DNA of 39,342 bases, from contig CAMLBO010000042.1 of NCBI GenBank assembly GCA_946478305.1, positions 1 through 39,342 of the forward strand. The letters are read 5' to 3'. Position 1 is the first letter of the stretch. Every line of letters begins with the position of its first letter. The stretch comes from an uncultured Enterobacterales bacterium (GTDB taxonomy: Bacteria > Pseudomonadota > Gammaproteobacteria > Enterobacterales > Enterobacteriaceae). Of this stretch, positions 27,836 through 36,132 are shown piece after piece. The notes below the pieces were generated by a model. The model was not told the origin of the DNA and made no database searches. It saw nothing but the letters and a program-made list of their open reading frames with translations. A program made the position numbers and the translations under genes.

Positions 27836-28657
27836 ATGTTTCGTTTGGCTGCATTTGATATGGACGGTACGTTGTTAATGCCCGATCACCGATTGGGTGA
27901 GAAGACGCTGTCTACTTTGGGTCAGTTGGCCGAAAAACCGATGACGCTCACGTTTGCCACAGGTCGTCATTACCTTGAGATGAAAGATATTCTGGCGAAT
28001 CTCGGGCTTGAAGGGTATTTGATCACTGGCAATGGAACGCGGATTCATGATTTGGCCGGTCACCGTCTGCACGCCAGCGATTTACCTGAAGATTGCGCGC
28101 ATGAGTTGTTGAACACTCATTGGAATACGCCTGCCAGTCTGCATGTTTTCCGTGACGAGGGTTGGTTCACTGACCTCGACGATCCGCAACTGCTGGTACC
28201 CCATGAATTCAGCGGTTTTCACTATCACTTGTGCGAGTTGTCAAAGCTACCGGTTACGGGTAACAGCAAGGTCTGTTTTACCGCACCGCATGATGTACTG
28301 CTCCGACTGGTACCGTCGATTGAAGCCCACTTCGGATCACGCGTTGATCTCTGTTTCTCTGCTGCGGACTGTCTGGATATTATGCCCGCCGGTAGTAATA
28401 AGGGTAGTGCGTTGGCGCTGCTGACAGCAAGACTGGGTATTGAGATGTCCGAATGCATGGCCTTCGGGGATGCCATGAACGACCGCGAAATGCTGGAGCG
28501 CGTCGGCATGGGGCTGGTGATGGGCAATGCATTGCCAGTGCTGAAACAGCACTCTCCTCATTTGCAAGTTATTGGTCATTGCCAGAATCAAGCGGTGGCT
28601 CACTTTTTACAACATTGGCTGAATTCACCACACCTCACCTATTCCCCCGAATATTAA
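27836..28657 (+). CDS. cof: HMP-PP phosphatase Cof (HAD family)
   Basis: Cof is a HAD-superfamily type IIB hydrolase; the E. coli enzyme removes phosphate from the thiamin pyrimidine precursor HMP-PP and also acts on sugar phosphates and pyridoxal phosphate. The 273-residue product (E. coli 272) has motif I FDMDGT with the nucleophile Asp8 and Asp10, motif II in TFATGR, motif III lysine in GSNKGSA and motif [16 protein letters not shown] ribosome site is about 5 bases before the ATG. It is divergent from ybaE and followed by a terminator. Confidence 0.95.
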   Translation: MFRLAAFDMDGTLLMPDHRLGEKTLSTLGQLAEKPMTLTFATGRHYLEMKDILANLGLEGYLITGNGTRIHDLAGHRLHASDLPEDCAHELLNTHWNTPASLHVFRDEGWFTDLDDPQLLVPHEFSGFHYHLCELSKLPVTGNSKVCFTAPHDVLLRLVPSIEAHFGSRVDLCFSAADCLDIMPAGSNKGSALALLTARLGIEMSECMAFGDAMNDREMLERVGMGLVMGNALPVLKQHSPHLQVIGHCQNQAVAHFLQHWLNSPHLTYSPEY

Positions 28658-28670
28658 GGTTATTCCAGCC

Positions 28671-28697
28671 AGCCGGGCTATCTGTCCCGGCTTTTTT
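28671..28697 (+). terminator. Intrinsic terminator of cof
   Basis: A 7-bp stem (AGCCGGG with CCCGGCT, 8-base loop) is followed by a six-base T tract, 14 bp after the cof stop. Confidence 0.85.
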
Positions 28698-28831
28698 CTG
28701 TCTGTCTCGTACCGTCGTCACAAAATTGTCATAGGGATTTCATATAGTTCCCGGATCTGACCTTGCCTGTCTGTTACTCAACCGCGCTTTTATCTATAGT
28801 CCCGACAGGTAGTTCACCCGTTAAGGATAAA

Positions 28832-29941
28832 ATGATGATCGCTACTCATGGGGCAACCCGCATTGCACTTGCTTTAACTTTATTTCTTTCTGCCAATGTG
28901 TCCGCCAGGGCCATAGATACGCTTCAGCCACAGGCTGATTATCAACAGTATATTTCCGAGCGTCAGACCGTCGATTTTTTGATCCAGGACGCTCTGACCG
29001 CGTTCAAATCTCCCGCCCGCGTCTCTGATGCAGGTTTCACCGGCAAACTGCCCACGAATATGGAGATAGTTGCCGATCGCCTGCAACAGGCGAGTAAACT
29101 GGAACCTTACCGCGCTGACTTACTGTTCAGCACTGCCAGTGCATACATCTATAATAAAAATGTCGATAAGGCACTTATGTTGTATCAGCAGATCCTGGAC
29201 ATTGCGCCGGATGACGTGGATGCCCATAGTTATATCGCCGCGTGGCAGCGTTACAAAGGCAATACTGCCGCCGTCGAGCTGCAAATGGCTGAGTTGCAGC
29301 AGCTCAACCCAGGGCGTGCAGATCAACTGAAGAAAGTGTTTGCGGTGATTGATGAGGTCACCTCGATGCCGCTTCGTGACACCCTGCCTGCCGACGTAGC
29401 TAAATCCTTCACCGGGCCGACGGCCATCGTGACGCTTGGCTACGCGCTCGATCCTGATGGTTCGATGAACAAAGTGCTTATACAGCGTCTTGAGAAAACG
29501 CTGGAACTCGCCAGACAACTGCCTGACGCGATGATTGTGGTCACAGGCGGCGTACCGCAAAGCCACCAGACGGAAGGCAAGCTGATGTCGCAATGGCTGG
29601 TGGAAAAGGGGATCGACAGCCAACGTATTTATCAGGATAACTTCGCCCGCTCGACGGTAGAAAATGCGCTGTTCAGCCGCTATGCGCTGGCAAAACACCG
29701 TATCAAAAATGCCGTGATTGTCAGCTCCGGCAGCCACGTGCGCCGTGCTCAGGCGTTGTTTACCATCGCCAGTTGGGAAACCGGCCCGCGTGATATCCGC
29801 TATGTGTCGGTTGCGGCTATCGACAAGCCTTTAGCTGAATTGCAGAAAGTATCTGATGGTGACAAACAGGGGATCTATCGTGATGCTCTGAAAACCATGG
29901 GGTTGTGGAGTTTCCGTAGCTATCCGCTCGAAGAGCGTTAA
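28832..29941 (+). CDS. Exported protein with TPR and DUF218 (YdcF/ElyC/SanA-like) domains
   Basis: I do not know a gene name for this product. From ATG 28832 it is 369 residues: a predicted signal peptide (IALALTLFLSANVSARA, cleavage likely after an Ala near residue 26), a helical TPR-like region at roughly residues 60-165 (YRADLLFSTASAYIYNKNVD, then KALMLYQQILDIAPDDVDAH), and a C-terminal DUF218 domain from about 190 (AIVTLGYALDPDG, VVTGG, STVENALFS, VIVSSGSHVRRAQ). DUF218 proteins such as ElyC and SanA affect envelope integrity, but their chemistry is uncertain. An AAGG ribosome site supports 28832 or the adjacent ATG 28835; an upstream TTG reading from 28763 would hide the signal peptide. 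The gene is absent from this interval in E. coli. Confidence 0.85.
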   Translation: MMIATHGATRIALALTLFLSANVSARAIDTLQPQADYQQYISERQTVDFLIQDALTAFKSPARVSDAGFTGKLPTNMEIVADRLQQASKLEPYRADLLFSTASAYIYNKNVDKALMLYQQILDIAPDDVDAHSYIAAWQRYKGNTAAVELQMAELQQLNPGRADQLKKVFAVIDEVTSMPLRDTLPADVAKSFTGPTAIVTLGYALDPDGSMNKVLIQRLEKTLELARQLPDAMIVVTGGVPQSHQTEGKLMSQWLVEKGIDSQRIYQDNFARSTVENALFSRYALAKHRIKNAVIVSSGSHVRRAQALFTIASWETGPRDIRYVSVAAIDKPLAELQKVSDGDKQGIYRDALKTMGLWSFRSYPLEER

Positions 29942-29960
29942 CGCGACGCAGCAGGATTGA

Positions 29961-29996
29961 ATGTAAAAAAGGCGGCCCTGGCCGCCTTTTTTACAT
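29961..29996. terminator. Bidirectional terminator between convergent genes
   Basis: A perfect 16-bp inverted repeat (ATGTAAAAAAGGCGGC and its complement, loop CCTG) has A and T runs at both sides of its GC core. It serves the DUF218 gene from the left and the cysteine desulfhydrase gene from the right. Confidence 0.93.
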
Positions 29997-30008
29997 CTGA
30001 GGGTGCAA

Positions 30009-31052
30009 TCAACGCACGTTGGCCAATTGCTCACTGTAGTGGCTGATATCGCCGATATTCGCAGTGACCCATTCGTCGTTAAAATAGGTGTTCAGATAGC
30101 GTTCGCCGCTGTCGCATAACAAGGTGACGATCGAACCGGTTTCGCCTTTCTCCCTCATCTGCTTCGCCAGCACAAGCGCACCCCACACGTTGGTCCCGGT
30201 CGAACCGCCGACTTTACGGCCCAGAATGCTTTCAAGCCAGCGCAAAGTGGCAACGCTCGCGGCATCTGGCACGCGGATCATGCTGTCAATGACGCTCGGA
30301 ATAAATGACGGTTCGGCGCGCGGGCGGCCAATGCCTTCAATTTTGCTGCTGCACTGGGCCGTCACCGACGGATCACGTTGCTGGAAATAGTCATAAAACA
30401 CCGAGTTTTCCGGGTCAACCACCACCAGTTCTGTGTGATACCCCTGATAACGAATATAACGGCCGAGCGTCGCTGAAGTCCCACCCGTGCCTGCACTCAT
30501 CACCAGATAGCGTGGAACCGGATGGGGCTCCAGGGACATCTGGCGGAAGATGCTGTCGGCAATATTATTGTTGCCGCGCCAGTCGGTGGCGCGTTCTGCG
30601 TAGGTGAACTGATCCATATAGTGACCGTTCAGTTCGCGGGCCAACTGCTCGGACGCGGCATAAATCTGGCCTGAATTCTCAACGAAATGGCAGCGTCCAC
30701 CGTAAAACTCGATCTGCTGAATCTTGCGCGGTGCAGTGCATGAGGGCATGACGGCAATAAATGGCAGGCCGAGCAGGCGGGCAAAATAGGCTTCCGAAAT
30801 GGCGGTGCTGCCCGAAGAGGCTTCAATAATCGGCGTGTTTTCGCGGATCCAGCCATTGCACAGTCCATACAAAAACAATGAACGGGCCAGACGGTGCTTC
30901 AGGCTGCCAGAGGGATGGGTACTTTCATCTTTCAGATAGAGCGCAATGCCGGGAAAATCCACGAGGCTAAGGCGCATCAGATGGGTGTCGGCAGAACGCT
31001 GGAAATCCGCGTCGATTTCTTTGATGGCGTGAGTAACCCAGACATTGGTCAT
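30009..31052 (-). CDS. cdsH: PLP-dependent cysteine desulfhydrase, CdsH-like (cysteine synthase family)
   Basis: This is a fold-type II PLP enzyme of the cysteine synthase family. Features are the Schiff-base lysine Lys52 in [12 protein letters not shown], the substrate loop [10 protein letters not shown] and the phosphate-binding loop [10 protein letters not shown]. It differs from CysK/CysM, notably at the N-terminus and in having 347 residues. Its place beside, and divergent from, decR matches the Salmonella arrangement where the neighbour CdsH (STM0458) degrades L-cysteine to pyruvate, ammonia and sulfide under control of the DecR orthologue YbaO. I therefore infer a cysteine-detoxifying desulfhydrase; an alternative is a cysteine or beta-substituted alanine synthase. 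E. coli lacks the gene at this site. Confidence 0.8.
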   Translation of the reverse strand: MTNVWVTHAIKEIDADFQRSADTHLMRLSLVDFPGIALYLKDESTHPSGSLKHRLARSLFLYGLCNGWIRENTPIIEASSGSTAISEAYFARLLGLPFIAVMPSCTAPRKIQQIEFYGGRCHFVENSGQIYAASEQLARELNGHYMDQFTYAERATDWRGNNNIADSIFRQMSLEPHPVPRYLVMSAGTGGTSATLGRYIRYQGYHTELVVVDPENSVFYDYFQQRDPSVTAQCSSKIEGIGRPRAEPSFIPSVIDSMIRVPDAASVATLRWLESILGRKVGGSTGTNVWGALVLAKQMREKGETGSIVTLLCDSGERYLNTYFNDEWVTANIGDISHYSEQLANVR

Positions 31053-31143
31053 GGTGGCAGTCCGTCAGAAAGGAGTTTGATTTTGCGTAGATTAACGTAT
31101 TTATCGGAGAAATAAGTTACTCTTTAACCCATAAATGGTGAGG

Positions 31144-31166
31144 TTTAGAGAATGTTTTTCTCTAAA
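31144..31166. promoter_or_regulatory. Perfect dyad immediately before decR
   Basis: TTTAGAGAA and TTCTCTAAA flank a 5-bp centre (TGTTT). The dyad ends 8 bp before the decR ATG and lies in the cdsH-decR divergent spacer. Lrp/AsnC regulators bind such dyads, so it is a candidate DecR operator; as RNA it would also fold just ahead of the decR ribosome site. Confidence 0.5.
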
Positions 31167-31174
31167 GAGGCGAT

Positions 31175-31630
31175 ATGGTAGATAAAATTGATCGAAAGCT
31201 GCTGGCAATGTTGCAGGAAGATTGTACTCAGTCAATTACCACATTGGCGGAGGCGGTCAATCTGACTACGACACCGTGCTGGAAGCGTCTGAAACGTTTG
31301 GAAGACGAGGGGATTATTCGGGGGCGGGTGGCGTTACTGGATAACGAAAAGCTGGGGCTTAGTCTGACGGCGTTTGTGCTGATTAAAACTCAACACCACA
31401 GCAGTGATTGGTATCAGAGTTTCGTCGATCAGGTCGCGGCGTTACCCGAAGTGCTGAGTTTTTATCGTATGGCCGGTGAATACGACTATTTGTTGCAGGT
31501 GCAGGTGGCCGATATGAAGAGCTACGACAACTTTTACAAGCGTCTGGTCAATGGGGTACCGGGTCTGATTGACGTCACGTCGAGCTTTGCGATGGAGCGG
31601 ATTAAATCCACTACGGCACTGCCGTTGTAA
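31175..31630 (+). CDS. decR: Lrp/AsnC-family cysteine-responsive regulator DecR (YbaO)
   Basis: DecR is a leucine-responsive-regulator family transcription factor that activates cysteine detoxification genes when L-cysteine is abundant. The 151-residue product (E. coli 152) has the N-terminal winged helix-turn-helix ([20 protein letters not shown], then [20 protein letters not shown]) and the C-terminal RAM ligand-binding domain ([25 protein letters not shown]). GAGG lies a few bases before the ATG. In E. coli the target is yhaOM; here the divergent cdsH-like gene is the obvious local target, and a perfect dyad in the 122-bp spacer is a candidate operator. Confidence 0.95.
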   Translation: MVDKIDRKLLAMLQEDCTQSITTLAEAVNLTTTPCWKRLKRLEDEGIIRGRVALLDNEKLGLSLTAFVLIKTQHHSSDWYQSFVDQVAALPEVLSFYRMAGEYDYLLQVQVADMKSYDNFYKRLVNGVPGLIDVTSSFAMERIKSTTALPL

Positions 31631-31784
31631 AACGTTTCTTCATTGGCGTCGGACTGGCATCCGTACCCTGTCGGGCTGCTGCGTTACATGGCCTGTTTCA
31701 GCAAAAAGTTTCATCAGAATGGCATGTTAACAATGGTATTCTGAGCGCCGTTCGATAATAAAAATTATTCTGGGTTTTCGAAGG

Positions 31785-31796
31785 CCAATATATTGG
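31785..31796. repeat. 12-bp palindrome before mdlA
   Basis: CCAATATATTGG is a perfect palindrome 24 bp before the mdlA start. Its centre contains TATATT, which could be a -10 element, so a protein bound here could compete with polymerase. No regulator is assigned. Confidence 0.35.
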
Positions 31797-31820
31797 TCAT
31801 CAATAAATGGATAAATCTGC

Positions 31821-33608
31821 GTGAGATTGTTTGCTCAACTAGGCTGGTATTTCCGCCGCGAATGGCGACGTTACCTCGGTGCTGTCGCGCTGCTGATCGT
31901 GATTGCTATTTTGCAGTTACTGCCGCCAAAACTGGTGGGGATCATCATTGATGGCGTGACCTCAAAACAGATGACCTCAAAAGTCTTATTCGCCTGGCTG
32001 GGGCTGATGCTCGCCACGGCCATTGTGGTGTATTTGCTGCGCTATGTCTGGCGCGTGCTGCTGTTCGGCGCCTCCTACCAGCTGGCCGTAGAGTTGCGGC
32101 AGAACTTCTTTCAACAGCTCAGCCGCCAGCATCCGGCCTTTTATCTGCGCCACCGTACCGGTGATCTGATTGCCCGCGCCACCAATGACGTAGATCGCGT
32201 GGTCTTCGCGGCGGGAGAAGGGGTATTAACGCTGGTGGATTCAATGGTAATGGGACTGGCAGTGCTCATAGTCATGGCCACGCAAATCAGCTGGGAGCTG
32301 ACTTTTCTCTCTTTGGTACCCATGCCGATCATGGCCATTGTGATCAAACGCTACGGTGACCAGTTGCATCAGCGCTTCAAAACCGCGCAGGCGGCGTTCT
32401 CCTCGCTCAACGATCAGGCGCAGGAAAGTCTGACCAGCATCCGCATGATCAAAGCCTTCGGTCTGGAGAATCATCAGTCTTCGCAATTTGCCGATGTTGC
32501 CGCCGATACCGGCGTTAAAAATATGCGCGTAGCGCGCGTGGATGCCCGTTTCGACCCGACCATCTATGTCGCCATCGGCATGGCTAACTTGCTGGCGATC
32601 GGTGGCGGTAGCTGGATGGTCGTTAACGGTCATCTGACGCTGGGTCAATTGACCAGTTTTGTCATGTATCTTGGGCTGATGATCTGGCCGATGCTGGCTC
32701 TGGCCTGGATGTTCAATATCGTTGAGCGCGGCAGTGCGGCCTACAGCCGAATCCGCAGTTTATTGCAGGAAGCGCCGAGCGTGGTGGACGGGGATACACC
32801 GTTGCCTGCCGGACGTGCCAATCTGGAAGTGCGCATCGATGACTTCCACTATCCGGAAAACAGCCAGCCTGCGCTGCACGAGGTGAACTTCCTGCTGCGT
32901 CCAGGCCAGATGCTGGGCCTGTGCGGGACAACGGGATCTGGCAAGAGTACGCTTCTGGGGCTTATCCAGCGCCAGTTTGACGTCACACACGGCGATATCC
33001 GCTATCACGGTTTGTCACTTAAAGAGATCAAGCTGGATGACTGGCGCGGACGCATGGCCGTGGTCAGCCAGACGCCGTTCCTGTTTTCTGACACCGTGGC
33101 GCAAAATATTGCCCTCGGTCGTCCGGATGCAACCCAGCAAGAAATTGAGGAAGCAGCCCGTTTAGCCAGTGTGCATGACGATATCCTGCGCTTGCCGCAG
33201 GGTTATGAAACGGAAGTCGGGGAGCGGGGGGTGATGCTTTCCGGTGGTCAGAAACAACGTATCTCGATTGCCCGGGCTCTCCTGCTGCAGGCCGAAATTC
33301 TGGTGCTTGATGATGCCCTGTCTGCGGTTGATGGCCGTACTGAGCATCAGATCCTGCACAACCTGCGTCAGTGGGGCAGCGATCGCACCGTGATCATCAG
33401 CGCACACAGGCTGTCGGCCCTGACGGAGGCCAGCGAAATTCTGGTGTTCAGCGGCGGAACAGTGGCGCAGCGGGGTGATCATAATCAGCTGTCGTCACAG
33501 CCTGGGTGGTATCGCGATATGTATCGCTACCAGCAGTTGGAGGCTGCACTTGATGACGTTCCGGCTGAAGAGTTGTCACAGGTTTTGGTAGACATTAAAC
33601 ATGATTAA
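31821..33608 (+). CDS. mdlA: ABC exporter half-transporter MdlA
   Basis: MdlA is a multidrug-resistance-like ABC half-transporter with an N-terminal six-helix membrane domain and a C-terminal ATPase domain, expected to pair with MdlB. The substrate is unknown. The 595-residue product starts at a GTG (31821), giving [20 protein letters not shown] as in E. coli; no ATG fits this N-terminus. The ATPase has Walker A GTTGSGKS (369-376, with Thr where the E. coli protein has Pro), the Q-loop VVSQTPF, signature LSGGQKQ and Walker [10 protein letters not shown], where the catalytic Glu is replaced by Asp as in the E. coli protein. The 3' end overlaps mdlB by 8 bp. The ribosome site is weak. Confidence 0.96.
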   Translation: MRLFAQLGWYFRREWRRYLGAVALLIVIAILQLLPPKLVGIIIDGVTSKQMTSKVLFAWLGLMLATAIVVYLLRYVWRVLLFGASYQLAVELRQNFFQQLSRQHPAFYLRHRTGDLIARATNDVDRVVFAAGEGVLTLVDSMVMGLAVLIVMATQISWELTFLSLVPMPIMAIVIKRYGDQLHQRFKTAQAAFSSLNDQAQESLTSIRMIKAFGLENHQSSQFADVAADTGVKNMRVARVDARFDPTIYVAIGMANLLAIGGGSWMVVNGHLTLGQLTSFVMYLGLMIWPMLALAWMFNIVERGSAAYSRIRSLLQEAPSVVDGDTPLPAGRANLEVRIDDFHYPENSQPALHEVNFLLRPGQMLGLCGTTGSGKSTLLGLIQRQFDVTHGDIRYHGLSLKEIKLDDWRGRMAVVSQTPFLFSDTVAQNIALGRPDATQQEIEEAARLASVHDDILRLPQGYETEVGERGVMLSGGQKQRISIARALLLQAEILVLDDALSAVDGRTEHQILHNLRQWGSDRTVIISAHRLSALTEASEILVFSGGTVAQRGDHNQLSSQPGWYRDMYRYQQLEAALDDVPAEELSQVLVDIKHD

Positions 33609-35385
33609 AATTCAAAAAAGCTGGCCGACGCTCAAAAGATTGCTCAGTTATGGCAAGGCCTACCGCAAGCCCCTGTCGATCGCGGTTATTATGCTTTGGG
33701 TCGCAGCGGCGGCCGAAGTGCTGGGCCCGATCCTGATCAGTTTCTTTATCGATCACTACGTGGCGAAAGGGGAGTTACCGCTCGGCATGGTTAGCCTGCT
33801 GGCGATTACCTTTATTCTGCTGCAATTTCTGGCGGCCGGATTGCACTACTTTCAGGCGCTGCTGTTTAACCGTGCTGCGGTCGGCGTGGTTCAGCGGCTG
33901 CGAACCGACGTGATGGACGCTGCATTGCGTCAGCCGCTCAGCGCTTTCGACACCCAGCCCGTCGGGCAGTTGATCTCACGTGTCACCAATGACACTGAAG
34001 TGATCCGAGATCTTTATGTCACCGTAGTATCAACGGTGCTGCGCAGTATGGCGCTGATTGGGGCGATGCTGATCGCGATGTACAGCCTTGACTGGCGGCT
34101 GGCGTCGATCGCTATCTGCATTTTCCCCGCCGTGTTTATCGTGATGGCGATTTATCAGGTCTACAGTACGCCGGTGGTTCGCCGGGTTCGCAGCTATTTG
34201 GCAGATATCAATGATGGCTTCAATGAGGTCATTAACGGCATGGGGGTGATCCAGCAATTCCGCCAGCAGAAGCGTTTTGGGGAACGGTTGGCGAAAGCCA
34301 GCCAGTCGCACTATTTTGCCAGAATGCAGACCCTTAAACTGGAGGGGTTTCTGTTACGTCCGCTTCTGAGCCTCTTCTCTTCGCTTATTCTGTGCGGCCT
34401 GTTATTGCTGTTCGGATTCAGCGCTGAAGGGACTATTGGTGTCGGTGTGCTATATGCCTTTATTAACTATCTGGGGCGTCTGAATGAGCCGCTGATTGCG
34501 CTGACCTCCCAGCAATCGATTTTCCAGCAGGCAGTGGTGGCCGGTGAACGTATCTTTGATCTGATGGACCGGGTGCAGCAGCAGTATGGCGAAGACGTGA
34601 CACCGCTGGCCAGCGGGGAAATTGATATCTGTGATCTGAGTTTTGCCTACCGTCCGGACAAATGGGTGCTGGAGAATATCTCTATGCACGTTCCTTCGCG
34701 CGGTTTTGCGGCACTGGTGGGTCATACTGGCAGTGGCAAAAGCACCCTGGCTAACTTGTTAATGGGGTACTACCCGATCGCGCACGGCGAGATTCGGGTC
34801 GACGGGCGTCTGCTTTCTGATCTGTCGCACACCAGCTTGCGCAAAGGTATCGCCATGGTTCAGCAGGATCCGGTGGTATTGGCCGAGTCGGTCTATGCCA
34901 ACGTGACGCTGGGGCGTGATATTGACGAGGAGCAGGTCTGGCACGCGCTGGAAACTGTTCAGCTTGCGCCACTGATTCGGGCCATGCCGGAGGGCATTTA
35001 TACCCGTCTGGGTGAGCAGGGTAATAACCTGTCGGTAGGCCAGAAACAATTACTGGCGATGGCACGTGTTCTGGTGCAAGCGCCCGAAATTCTGATCCTT
35101 GACGAGGCAACTGCTAATATTGACTCCGGCACCGAACAGGCAATTCAGCGCGCGCTGCGTGCCATCAGACAACAAACCACGCTGGTGGTGATTGCTCACC
35201 GTTTATCGACTATCGTCGATGCTGACAACATCCTGGTTCTGCATCGCGGGCGGGCGGTTGAACAAGGGAACCATCAGCTGCTTTTGGCCGAAAAAGGCCG
35301 CTATTATCAAATGTATCAGTTGCAGCTGGTGGGCGAAGAGCTGGCATCAGGCCAGCACGAACTACCGGTTTCAGACCTTAGTTAA
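33601..35385 (+). CDS. mdlB: ABC exporter half-transporter MdlB
   Basis: MdlB is the probable heterodimer partner of MdlA in the inner membrane. The 594-residue product (E. coli 593) has a six-helix membrane domain with the conserved [15 protein letters not shown] segment, then an ATPase with Walker [10 protein letters not shown], signature LSVGQKQ (Val in place of the usual Gly, as in E. coli MdlB) and Walker [10 protein letters not shown] with the catalytic Glu. MdlA carries LSGGQ with a non-consensus Walker B Asp, while MdlB has LSVGQ with the Glu; this is the asymmetry seen in heterodimeric exporters with one degenerate ATP site. The ATG lies inside the mdlA 3' end, indicating coupling. 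Confidence 0.96.
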   Translation: MIKIQKSWPTLKRLLSYGKAYRKPLSIAVIMLWVAAAAEVLGPILISFFIDHYVAKGELPLGMVSLLAITFILLQFLAAGLHYFQALLFNRAAVGVVQRLRTDVMDAALRQPLSAFDTQPVGQLISRVTNDTEVIRDLYVTVVSTVLRSMALIGAMLIAMYSLDWRLASIAICIFPAVFIVMAIYQVYSTPVVRRVRSYLADINDGFNEVINGMGVIQQFRQQKRFGERLAKASQSHYFARMQTLKLEGFLLRPLLSLFSSLILCGLLLLFGFSAEGTIGVGVLYAFINYLGRLNEPLIALTSQQSIFQQAVVAGERIFDLMDRVQQQYGEDVTPLASGEIDICDLSFAYRPDKWVLENISMHVPSRGFAALVGHTGSGKSTLANLLMGYYPIAHGEIRVDGRLLSDLSHTSLRKGIAMVQQDPVVLAESVYANVTLGRDIDEEQVWHALETVQLAPLIRAMPEGIYTRLGEQGNNLSVGQKQLLAMARVLVQAPEILILDEATANIDSGTEQAIQRALRAIRQQTTLVVIAHRLSTIVDADNILVLHRGRAVEQGNHQLLLAEKGRYYQMYQLQLVGEELASGQHELPVSDLS

Positions 35386-35398
35386 TAGACTCCTAAAT

Positions 35399-35426
35399 GC
35401 CGCGTTCAGCGCGGCTTTCTTCTTTT
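35399..35426 (+). terminator. Probable terminator of mdlB
   Basis: A 6-bp GC-rich stem (GCCGCG with CGCGGC, loop TTCAG) is followed by TTTCTTCTTTT, 14 bp after the mdlB stop. Confidence 0.75.
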
Positions 35427-35524
35427 CATTCCGCCCCGCTTTTTCTCCAGTTCCGCTACTTGCGCACCATTATCAGGCACTCCCTTTCACTGTGAGCGGT
35501 TATTGCACTGAAAAAAAGCGCGCC

Positions 35525-35539
35525 GCACTTTAATAGTGC
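35525..35539. promoter_or_regulatory. Candidate NtrC (GlnG) binding site
   Basis: GCACTTTAATAGTGC contains GCAC-N7-GTGC, the spacing of known NtrC sites such as those at glnA. It lies about 140 bp upstream of the expected sigma54 start, a normal enhancer distance. Confidence 0.65.
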
Positions 35540-35647
35540 GCACCTTCTTGCTCAACACCTCCCAGAAAACGCTGCGCGCTGCAACGAGTAGGGGAGAAGT
35601 GGCACTGTTGCGCGCTAGAACTACGAATCTTTCTCTGAACACAACTC

Positions 35648-35663
35648 TGGCACAGCCTTTGCT
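35648..35663 (+). promoter_or_regulatory. Sigma54 promoter of glnK-amtB
   Basis: TGGCAC-N5-TTGCT matches the sigma54 consensus fully, with invariant GG and GC at the proper spacing, 64 bp before the glnK ATG. glnK-amtB is NtrC/sigma54-dependent in E. coli. Confidence 0.9.
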
Positions 35664-35726
35664 TTAATCCTTGCGTATCGGGCGCGAATTCCCTCGCGGC
35701 AAGCTCTTAATTCGAGGAGTGGCAAA

Positions 35727-36065
35727 ATGAAGCTGGTTACTGTGGTGATCAAACCTTTCAAGCTGGAAGACGTGCGCGAAGCGCTGTCTGCTGTAGGAAT
35801 TCAAGGGCTGACCGTGACCGAAGTTAAGGGTTTTGGTCGTCAGAAGGGACACGCGGAGTTGTATCGTGGCGCAGAGTACAGCGTTAACTTCCTGCCAAAA
35901 GTCAAAATTGATATTGCGATTGCCGACGATCAGCTTGATGAAGTTATCGACGTGATCAGTAAAGCGGCCTACACAGGCAAGATCGGTGATGGCAAAATTT
36001 TTGTTGCTGAATTGCAACGCGTTATTCGCATCCGTACCGGCGAAACCGACGAAGCAGCACTGTAA
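35727..36065 (+). CDS. glnK: Nitrogen regulatory PII-type protein GlnK
   Basis: GlnK is a trimeric PII signal protein that senses ATP, ADP and 2-oxoglutarate, is uridylylated by GlnD under nitrogen limitation, and plugs the AmtB channel when nitrogen is sufficient. The 112-residue product has the E. coli length. The T-loop LYRGAEYSVNFLPKVK contains Tyr51, the uridylylation site, and the Walker-like B-loop TGKIGDGKIF is intact. GAGGAG precedes the ATG. It is the first gene of glnK-amtB, 67 bp before amtB, behind a sigma54 promoter. The GFGRQKGH and RTGETDEAAL segments are typical of enteric GlnK. Confidence 0.98.
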   Translation: MKLVTVVIKPFKLEDVREALSAVGIQGLTVTEVKGFGRQKGHAELYRGAEYSVNFLPKVKIDIAIADDQLDEVIDVISKAAYTGKIGDGKIFVAELQRVIRIRTGETDEAAL

Positions 36066-36132
36066 TTTCGGGCTCATGACGTTAGAACATAATTTTAGAG
36101 CAACAGCTTAGAGAAACAGGGGTGGGTTAATA

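Larger units (their letters stand above)
35386..35726. other. mdlB-glnK control region
   Basis: This 341-bp gap contains the mdlB terminator, an NtrC-type dyad (35525-35539) and a sigma54 promoter (35648-35663). No gene is supported. Confidence 0.75.

Noticed and set aside
35600-35612. Second sigma54-like promoter (TGGCAC followed by TTGC) upstream of glnK
   Set aside because: The two blocks are too close together; sigma54 requires strict spacing between GG and GC, which the downstream site at 35648 satisfies.
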